In this document: one piece after another, positions 51,549 through 61,333 of the stretch
How positions within the stretch are numbered: the stretch's first letter is position 1
Layout: each line of letters opens with the position of its first letter
Source: Lodderomyces elongisporus
Lineage: Eukaryota; Ascomycota; Pichiomycetes; Serinales; Debaryomycetaceae
Length of the DNA stretch: 64,000 bases
Direction: 5' to 3'
Assembly (NCBI RefSeq): GCF_030384665.1
Contig: NC_083676.1
Location: forward strand, 1 to 64,000
Notes under the pieces: model-generated
Databases searched by the model: none
Seen by the model: only the letters and a program-made list of their open reading frames with translations
Told to the model about the DNA's origin: nothing
Position numbers and translations under genes: made by a program

Positions 51549-54500
51549 TATGTTTCTGTCTGTTTTCCAAAGTTAATTTAATAGTGATATTGCAATTAAT
51601 AAGTAGTGTTGAATGGGTTAATAAGATAAATGAAGATGAAAACAAGTGAATGATTTGGCGAAATTTAGAATATTTTGTTAGATTCTGGAATAGGTTAAGG
51701 ATCAAATTGAGTTTCAATAGTAGATAATCTGTAAGTGAATTTTGGTGGCTAAAGAAAGAAGTAATCAAGCAATCGATTATGTTTACTTCTTTTTTTTTTT
51801 TGAAAGGTAAAACAAAAAAAAATAGATTATTAAACACTCTATTAGCACTTGCTGTTTCTATAATCTTTAGCTTATAGATCCTGTGTTGATTTGATGAAAA
51901 AGCAATTGTAATCGAAGTAGTTCTTTTATAAGAAAATAATGGTTAGAACAAGGCAATTTAAAAAAAGAATGAATGAAATAATGTTAAAGAAGAAGAAGAA
52001 GAAAAAAACCTAAAACGTGTTGAAAAATAATTAACAAATACAACTCGTATCTACTATTACTACTGTTAGAGCTGATTATGATTGTAGCTGTTACCAAAGC
52101 TAAAAATAAAAAAATAAAAAAATAAAAAAATAAAAAAAAGGAAAAAAAATAGAACACCATTCAATCTATTCCAATCAATACCACCTGACTTGGCCTAATT
52201 TATGAAAATAATATGTAAAACGTACCTCTACTACAATATTGTACATTACCCTTACCAATCTCACACACCCCTCTTCCTCTTTTTCTTCCTCTTCTTCTTC
52301 TTCTTCATCATCATCATTCAATCAATTATTCAATTTTAAAAGAGCGAAAAGGAGATTTTGCAGTACATGCAACGCATTAGAGGTTAATTTAGTTCAACAA
52401 AATTGAAGAGGAGGAGGAAAAGCAAGACAGGCATTCTTCAACATCACGAGGTCTTTTTCTGTGCTTCTCCCTACTCTCCTTTCTTCAAAGCCTTCTTGTT
52501 GAAAAAGAAAAAAAAAAATTTTTTTATTTGTTTTTTTCGTAACCATTGAAAAGCTTTGGCAACTGCAAAATTCCAACATTGATATCAAAAGAGGGGTAAA
52601 AATATCGCAGCTTCATTACCTTTGTACCACCATGGTCTATTCTATTTACGACTACCAGAGTACAAAAAAAAAAAGAATAACAAGAAACAAGACTTTACCA
52701 ATAAGCAAAACAAAAGCAAAGTGGTGTTATACTATGTCTGTAGGAATTGGTAATGTACATTGGCAATTGCAATTTAGTGCACGATTCTTACACAAAACAT
52801 TCTTTTTTTCTTTTTTTGGTTCTAATAGTGAATGTGAGCATGAACATAAACATGAACATGAACATGAACGTGGACGTGTACTTTAATGTAACCTGCTTAG
52901 TGTTTTAAACTTCCCTCAAACTGATTTTATCTTTTTGTTGGATTACAAGAAGAAGATGCAAAAAGAAACAAAGACAGGAAACAAAACAAAAAAAAATAAA
53001 GGAGAACACAACGTTGATCAAAAAAGGAGAGGCAAAGAAAGAAGGAAAAAAAAGTATTATAAAAATCATAATTTTTTTTTCTTTTTTTTAGTTTTGCAAA
53101 ATTCCATCGGCTTTGATTTGAGTCATAGAGAGAGAGAGAGAAATGACGAGAATTAATTTATCAAATATGAGACATGTATATTGAATGATTCGTTTGCTAT
53201 CTTTTCACAAACCTTTTCTTTGCTTGGTTTAGCTTTCCAAGCAATTATATGTCAGTTGAAAGGGAGGGCCGAGAACCAATTTTATAATCTTGCTTTCTTG
53301 CTTTCTTACTAGTTTGCTACAGTTCCCAAGGACCCTAGAATTGCTTGGTAGAAATAAATAGAAACAAACAGACTGGAAACCAGAAACTTGGAATATGCAC
53401 ACCCTTTCCTCCTGCTCCTCTTGCTCCTCCTCCTCCCCTTCTCTCCCAAAAAAAAGTTTTTGTTGCTGTTGTTGTTTATTCAAAGACATATTTTTCAAAC
53501 TCAATATATTTCCAATTATTTTGTCGTCGGCCAGAAAATTTTGTGTCTTTCTTTTTTTTTCTCTTTCTTTTGTTTCGTGTCTCTCTCTCTCTCTCTCTAA
53601 TTTAAATTTCGGAGTTGTACTTTGTGTCATTACTAATCCCAATCTTACTTGTTCGTCCATCTCTAACACCGAGGAGGGGTAGCTTGAGAGACGACGAATT
53701 AACCAAAATGTTGGTTAGTTGTAACCAGTGGGAATAATGGAAAGTGAGCCCATTCTTGCAAAAGATACTATTACGTACAACCATATACAAAAAAAGTGTA
53801 CTCTTAAAGTATGATACTTTGTTATCAGCAAATGGATTTGTACAGAAACTACTGGACAATCTATCAATCTGTAATAAACAAATTAGAAAGAGATAAAAAA
53901 AAGATATTGTTGTTTATTAACCACTGATAAGCTTTACAAAAAAATTAATTGATTGCAAATCTTTTGCAAATCACGATACCAAACATCCCTGATATTGTAC
54001 CATGTATATATGTATGTACATTCCGCCAGTTTTAAAAAGAAAGCTTATTGGGCAAATTTGGGTTTTATAAAAAAAATTGAGAATTAGAAACAAATTTAAT
54101 CAAGGTAAGGTTATATACCAGCAGATTCTTGCCAATTAGTTACCAAGACATTTAGACAAGTATAAAACTATAACTAAATTATTTTTAAATACACGTAACA
54201 TCACTGGTAGTAGTGATAATGGAAGTAGAAAAAATTAGAAGAGTGTGTACATACATAAAAGGTATACATAAAATAATAGTCAGGTTCCAATTAACGTTTG
54301 TTCATAAAAAAAATAAAAAAGGATAAATAACGGTGGTGAATGCAAACGAATCATGTGAAACTGAATAATATAAAAAAATCACGCACAATCTCAGTTGTAG
54401 TATCTACTGTAGCAGCAGCAGTAGCACCACCAACAGAGTGGAAGGGACGAAAAACAAAAAAAAAAAAAAAAGAAGACCAATTTTGCAAAAAAGTAATTGA

Positions 54501-56790
54501 GATGACCATGATATACTTAGTATACCTAGCAAACTCAAGTCATTCGGTGTATTACTATCGCCTGCATGATTAGTGAAGCCTAAATGTAGAATTGCCTGTC
54601 CCAATTCCATATAAGATTCACAAAATATTAGTCAACCTGTGTTTTTTTTTCAATTTTTTTTTGTTACAGTCCCAAAAAGTAATTAAAAAAAGGAATAAAG
54701 CATGGAATGCATGATCGGATTAACTCTCAGATCTGTATACTGCACGAGAAAAGAAGAAAAAAAAAAAGAGAAAATAATTGACTGTTAAAAAAAAACGAAT
54801 ATACCTGAGTGATTTCTATATATATGTTTCTTTTTTTTTATTTTCTAATTTTTGCATTATTCCTGCATTCTAGCAGCTGTTGTTAGTGGTAATGGTTGTG
54901 GTGGTGTTGATATTTTGTCTTCTTTTTTTTTATAAACGGCATTTCGGAAAAACTATTCTTTTATTTTGTGCGCTGTATTCTTTTTTTTTTTTTTATTAAA
55001 TTTGCATTGTCTGACAAATACTGCACATCACCATGTCTCCACTTGCCGATAATAAAAATATGTATATATATCTAAAGTAACAATAATTTATCCGAACAAT
55101 AGCCATTTTGACAACAACAACAAAAGAAAAAAAAAGAAAAAAGAAAAACAATTAAACTAGAGAAACAAAGAGAGAAAGGTTGGGAGATGCAATGGCTTTA
55201 CCTTAGCATCAGGTGACCAGGTGGTTTATCATCAGACCATGAATCATTATTTGGGAGGAAAAAAGATGGGATCAACCACTCCTTTACAAAATTAGATGTG
55301 TACGATGAATTACACTTGACAGGTAAAGAAAAAAAAAAGAGGGAGGGGGGAAATATATTCTTCAACACTTTTTAGTTTATTTTTTATTTTTTATTTTTTA
55401 TTTTTTTTTGTTTTTTCAAAAATTCAGCAGAAACCATCAAACGTTTGACCATCTCCCCACCTGCATTTCTATAAACCGTTTTCAAAGTTTTTATTGCAAA
55501 TTCTTTATTTTCTTTTTGTTTTCTCCTCCTCCTCCTCCTCCTCCTCCTCTCATCTCACTCTGTTAACACTTTTGAGTCTCCGCATGTACAAGGACACACA
55601 AAGAAAAGAACCATGTAGTAGAGCAAAGACTGCTTTTTTTTTCAAATTCCCAAAATAACACAAAAAATGAAGATGAAAAAATGAAAATTGGCTACAAGTG
55701 GGGAAGGTTGATGAGACAGCAATAGAGAAGAGAAAAGAAGAGAGAAAAGAGGAGAGGAGAGAGAAGTGTGAGACACATTTCATATATTAGTAAGTTGTGT
55801 GTAATACAGGTGTCTCCGCAAACGGTCTCCCATATTCCTGACCCACTCTGTTTAAAACATTGAGAATGGTTTCTTTGACTTTTTACTCCTATTACCCTTT
55901 GTTCATATATTCCTAATATTTATTTAATTTATTTGCTTTTGTATATTTATGTTTAGTAAGAAGTAAGTGGAGAAATTTTTTTGCGGAAGTAAATGCATAC
56001 AAAAGTAGTACAGAGTAGAAAGTGTTGTATTATTTCCTAGATCGACTGTTTTTGTCATAAGGAGATTTCTAACAACAAGGCTTTGGATATAGTATGGAAA
56101 CAAAGCATTGCCACCCACCTGTCCTTCTTTGCCCTCACTCTCCCCCCCTTTTCTTTTTCTTTCTCTTTTTATGGAGGCGGAGTGGGCGTAAGTACATATA
56201 TATATATATATGCACTTTGTATGTGTGGCTAGCTGTAGCGGTAACTACGCATAAGGTACCATCAAAATTTTGATCAAGGTAAAAAAAAAAAAAGAGAATA
56301 GAAAATTCTGCGAGTTCGGAGTTTTGGTTTTAGAGCGACTTCCGAAACGAAAAGTGCAACAACAAAAAGAAAACAGAGAGGGCTGGGGCGAACGAGAGAA
56401 CAAGTTTTGTTCGCACCAACTTCCTTCTTCGTCACTATTGTTTTAAGAAAGAAAAAAGAAAAGTAAGAAGAAAGTTTAGTTGTGAACATAGAAATGACAA
56501 TAAAAAGTAGCGAAAGAAAAATACAAGCTTTGGATCTCGTATACAATCTTATACCTTGAACGCCATAAATTGGTTATAGAATTAGATATATGAATTCCAC
56601 TGGAATATACCCATCTGTCTCCAATTAGAGTTTTTTGATGTCTTTTTTTTTTATTTTTTTTTAAAAATATTTTTGTTGTTGTTTCTCAAATTTCAGTATA
56701 ATCTGTTTTTATAGGTCGTGTGCAGTTGGTAAATATATTGTCAATGAAATGTGGAGATGGAAAAAACCGGGGGGAGGAACAGAAAAAAAG

Positions 56791-56801
56791 AAGAGAGAGA
56801 G

Positions 56802-56834
<33 letters not shown>
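56791..56834. repeat. Compound GA/GT microsatellite
   Basis: A GA run of about 15 bp passes directly into about 30 bp of GT. Confidence 0.9.
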
Positions 56835-56836
<2 letters not shown>

Positions 56837-58656
56837 AAAATCCCCACACCTCACTTTTTTGGGCCAAATGTGAATTTCTTTTTTTTTGTTTAGTTTTTTT
56901 TTGTCTGTCTGTTTCTCTGTTTCTCTTTGTGTCTGTCTGTCTGTCTGTCTGCTTGTAAGTCAAAACTATTTCTCTTCCTGTTTTATGCAGAAAAAAAAAC
57001 AAAAAACAAATAAAAAAAAAACAAAACGTTTACCCAATTGTATGTATAGTTTTGGTATACATAGCAACTTCCCAACTCATAGCCCATATAACTCTTTACC
57101 AGAAACTCTCCTTTAAATTCCTTCTTTGGTTTGCTAGTGTCAATATATTCCTGTTGAATACTAAAAAATAATAAAAAAGGAAAAGGAGGGAAATAGAATA
57201 AAGTTGTTCTATAAAGTAACGCGAGGATAATCTATCCTTTCTCTATGGATAATAAGAGATTAATCTACAAGATGTATCTTATTGTTTCAGTCTATGTGGT
57301 AATTTTTTTCTGTTGTCTGTTGTCTGTTGTCTGTTGTCTTTTCTCTTTTTTTTTGTGTGTGTGTGTGTGTGTGTGTGTGGCATCTCAAATTGAAATGAGG
57401 AGAAGAGAAGAGAAGAGGAGAAAAAAATTAAAAAAAAAATTAAAAAAAAAAAAAGAAAGTACGGGGTAACAACAGTCAATAGAAACACACGCACTTGAAA
57501 TGTTACCAACCAACAATGGCATTAATAGTGTAAACCAATGAATTTATCATATACAACACTAGTGTACTATGTAGTAGAAGTAGTAGTACCAACAACATCA
57601 TCACCAGCATTGACTTAATGTCTATAACAAACAATATTACAGAACAATAGATAAGAAAGTAAGAAGAAGAAGGTGATGAAATCTCTCTTTCTTTCGCCCC
57701 TTCGCCCCTTCCTTTTTTTTCCTTTTTCCCCTTCTCCGTGCGCCATGTGAAGATGTATATCTCGGGGCTACAAATAGCAAAAAAAAAGGATTTAATTTTA
57801 ATAAAATGGCTTGAGACTCTACTCTACGGCACTATTCTACATTGTTCTGTTATCTATAAACCTGACGAAACCACAACAACCCACTTACTAACAATTTCTA
57901 ATTCTAACCAAAGGTTTGACCTTTTGGCTTTGTCCATAAGCTATATCTATCTTAAATAACATAACCACGGTAAAGCTCTAAACCTACTACACATTTGTCT
58001 TTTCGACTATTGACTATTGCAGATACGCCATCTCCCACCTTTTCTCTTTTCTCTTTTCTTTTGCCTTATTTCTTTTTTCCTCTTTTTATTTTTTATTTTT
58101 ATTTTTTTATTGTTTGGTTAAACTTTCCCTCCCCCTCCCATTCTCACATTCTCCCCACTCGGGTAAACTCAAGTTCAAAATTTTTTTTTTTAATTTTTTT
58201 TTTTTTTTTTACCTTTTCCTTTTCCTTCCTTTCTCCATTTCTTTTTTTCTTTTTTTCTTTTTTTTTTTTTATTTTATTTTAGGGGGAAATACAGGCATAG
58301 AAACAAAGCAAAAAAAAAAAAAGAGAAAAAAAAAATCTCACATTCATTCTTTTTAAATCTATTGCTTCCCTTTCTTCTATCTAGTTTGTTTTTTCTTTAA
58401 TTTGCCTCTTTTCATTTCACATATTCATCCTTCTTTTCTGATACAAGAGACAGAAACAGAAACAGATACAGTCTTATCGATCTTACTACAATCATCCTAG
58501 GATATTGATTATTTTGTTCCTTTGTTTCTTTCCCCCCTGCCCCCCCCCCCGCCCCACCTTTTTTTGGGGGTTTGTCACCACGCTTATAAGAGCCCATATA
58601 CAATATAATCTCCATCATCCACACCTAGTTTTGGCAACTACTTTTGCAGTATAAAG

Positions 58657-58687
58657 AACAAAACAAAACAAAACAAAACAAAACAAA
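58657..58687. repeat. (AAAAC)n pentanucleotide repeat in MIG1 leader region
   Basis: About six AAAAC units roughly 175-205 bp upstream of the MIG1 ATG. Confidence 0.85.
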
Positions 58688-58860
58688 CTTTTCCCAAGGA
58701 GATCTTTTGATTGAAATCTAAATCTACAACATTAGAAGCTCTATAGTCACAATATAATAGATTTCACATCTCTCGTGCTTTTCCACTTGCATTCAAAACA
58801 GTCAAGAACTGAAGGCAGAAAAAAACAACAGTCTATAAATACAAAGATATATAACAGAAA

Positions 58861-59020
58861 ATGAGTAATGTCATTATGGTAGATCCTCAACAAAGCCACT
58901 ATCAGAACCAACAACAACAGCAACAACAACAGCAACTGCAACAGCAGCAACAACAATCAGAACAAGGGCAACAACAGCCGCTACCTCCACATCTTAATAG
59001 CCAACAGTATCACCATCAGC

Positions 59021-59051
<31 letters not shown>

Positions 59052-59701
59052 GAATCATTTCATTGGCCACAGTACGCACTCATCCGACATGTCACAACAA
59101 AGTACCACATTTACCCCACACCAAACATTTTCCACAAACAACAACAACAACAACAATAGCAGTACAAGTAGTAGTAATGGTGGTACTGGTACTAGTACTA
59201 GTGCTAGTGCGTCAAAGAGTAAAAGAGACGGCACTAGACCCTACAAATGTCCACATTGTGACAAGGCCTTCCACAGACTAGAGCACCAGACTAGACACAT
59301 TAGAACACATACCGGTGAGAAACCACACGTTTGCAAATTTCCAGGATGCTCGAAAAAATTTAGCAGGTCAGACGAGTTAACAAGACACGTTAGAATACAC
59401 ACCAACCCAAACTCAAGAAAAAATAAAAAGAGTGAAAAGGTCAAGAATGAAATAGTATTCACTTCAAACCCAACAAAGGAAGCAATGGTACTGAAACAGG
59501 ATATGGATGCAGATGTAGATATGGATATTGACAAAGAGGGTCAATCTCAATCTCAAACGAAAACAAAACCAAAAACTAAAAACCAAAATCAAAACCAAAA
59601 GTCAAAATCCACATTGTTAAACAATGGAAACTCGGCATCTTCGCCTCCTTCATCACCAGTCACATCAACTATTTATGCAAAGCAAGATAGCACAATACCC
59701 C

Positions 59702-59735
<34 letters not shown>

Positions 59736-61089
59736 GCAACAACAACAAGTTTCACAGCCGCTTACGCCAAATGCAACACCCACCTTGAAACCAAAGGCCA
59801 GGAAGGCTGATGACTCATCCTCACCACTGTATGCTGACAACACCACTACTCCAACCACCACAACTTCTAATACCAATACCACTTACTTTAATCCTATTAA
59901 TACTGTTGCCAATAATACCAATACTACAAGTGGTACTACCACCACTACAAAATCTTCTCCCGGTGGAACTGGAATTGCAACTAGAAATATCCAGGATAGC
60001 ATCACAATGGCAAAGCACCCTTCAAGCATAGACATACTAGCACTCACAGCAACACAGGAGTTGGAAAGCATGGAAATCTCAAAATCACTCCCATCACTCA
60101 CTGATCATTTCAACCCACAACAACGTCCTTTGAAACTTCCAACTTCAGTCTTGCAATCCAACGCTAGCCCTTCTGCTAGTGCTAATGGTGCAGGAGGTGA
60201 CTCGCATTTCCGCGCACCTCCAAAATTCAGCTTCCACCTGAATAATGATACAATCTCAAACTCGACAGCTGCAGCTGGAGGAGGAGGAGGAACAACATCA
60301 TCAACGACAACAACGACAAGTCCTATTATTGGTTCAATACCTACCTTGCATTCAGCTGATACACTCAACTTGCAACACTTGTCCAACGTTGCTAGTCGGT
60401 TCTCCACTGCAACCAACTCAAATTCAAACTCGTTCCCTAGAATGACACCTCTACTGGATATCACACAACCAATGCAACCAATACAACCAATACAACCACA
60501 ACCACGAAAGACCCACATTACACAAGAATCAGACATTGATTATATAAAACAAAAACTAAAAAAGTCAAGACCAAATAGTCCGAAATTACCGCAATTCCCT
60601 GGTTTTAATAGAACTACTAGCTATAATGGAAATTCCAGCTTTCACTATTCCCACTACAGCAACAGCAATAACAACAACAATAATAATAATAACAATAATC
60701 TTCACAATGTGCTGCTGCATCAAACATTGCCCAACTCACCAATATTGGGTCTCTCAACTAATTCAACACCGCTCATATCGGCGAGTAACAGTTGCACTAA
60801 CTTGGCAATGTTGGCAATGACACCAGCAGTTGTAGGCAATAGCAATGGCAATGGCAGTGGTGGTACTAATGGTGTTGGTGGTGGTGTTGGTGCTCATACT
60901 CTAACTTCTGCCACCAATGCAACTTCTCATTTACCAACAACCATATCAGGATCAACGGGTGCATTTGGTATCAAGGGTAATGCAATAACTACACCTTTGC
61001 ACTCAAACATGGCATCACCAAAACTTTCACCCGCAGCTAATGAACCATTACCAAGTTTCAAAAGTCTCAACTTGCCAATGAGTGAATGA
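58861..61089 (+). CDS. MIG1: C2H2 zinc-finger glucose repressor, Mig1-like
   Basis: 742-aa transcription factor with two adjacent C2H2 fingers at about 130-150 (C130, C133, H146, H150) and 158-180 (C158, C163, H176, H180). The finger sequences [21 protein letters not shown] and [21 protein letters not shown] are diagnostic of the Mig1/Mig2/CreA group, which represses genes in glucose. The long flanks are Q-, N-, T- and S-rich: two poly-Gln runs precede the fingers and one follows. A conserved-looking [10 protein letters not shown] and the C-terminal [16 protein letters not shown] may be regulatory peptides. Several CTG codons in disordered stretches would read Ser. MIG1 versus MIG2 is not decided by the fingers alone. 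Confidence 0.85.
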
Positions 61090-61333
61090 TAAGAAAAAGT
61101 AAAAGAACAAGAAAAAGAAAAAGAAAAAGAAAAAGAAGAAATGGACCCGATGTTTATAATACCCGAGAATTTTTCACACTGTATCTAATAATGTATAATT
61201 TTTTAAAAAAAGAAATTCAATATACACAATGTTCAAAATGAACAATGAAAATGAGCAATGAAAATGAACTATTTAAAATGAACCATGGAATACGCAGGGT
61301 AATGACAAATAAAACTAGTACCTCTACCACTCT

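Larger units (their letters stand above)
51549..58860. promoter_or_regulatory. 7.3-kb gene-free interval between divergent GAL4 and MIG1
   Basis: The largest gap in the window. It has many short ORFs with homopolymer-like composition and none with family features. It is AT-rich throughout, with frequent A/T homopolymers. Microsatellites include an AAATAAAAA-type tract (52100-52150), (CTC)n at 55526-55549, GA followed by GT at 56791-56834, TGTTGTC repeats at 57311-57340, (GT)n at 57354-57380 and AAAAC repeats near 58657-58687. C-rich blocks occur at 58535-58556. No tRNA B-box, LTR ends or spliced coding exons were found by eye. Long regulatory DNA or non-coding transcripts are both possible. 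Confidence 0.45.

Noticed and set aside
52632..52886. 84-codon ORF ending in a His-Glu repeat in the GAL4-MIG1 gap
   Set aside because: The repeat comes from a short CATGAA-type tandem; the N-terminal part has no family features.
12269..58860. tRNA, snRNA or 5S genes in the large gaps
   Set aside because: No B-box with a matching A-box, and no recognisable U1, U2, U4, U5 or U6 core sequence was seen. A covariance-model scan would be decisive; absence by eye is not proof.
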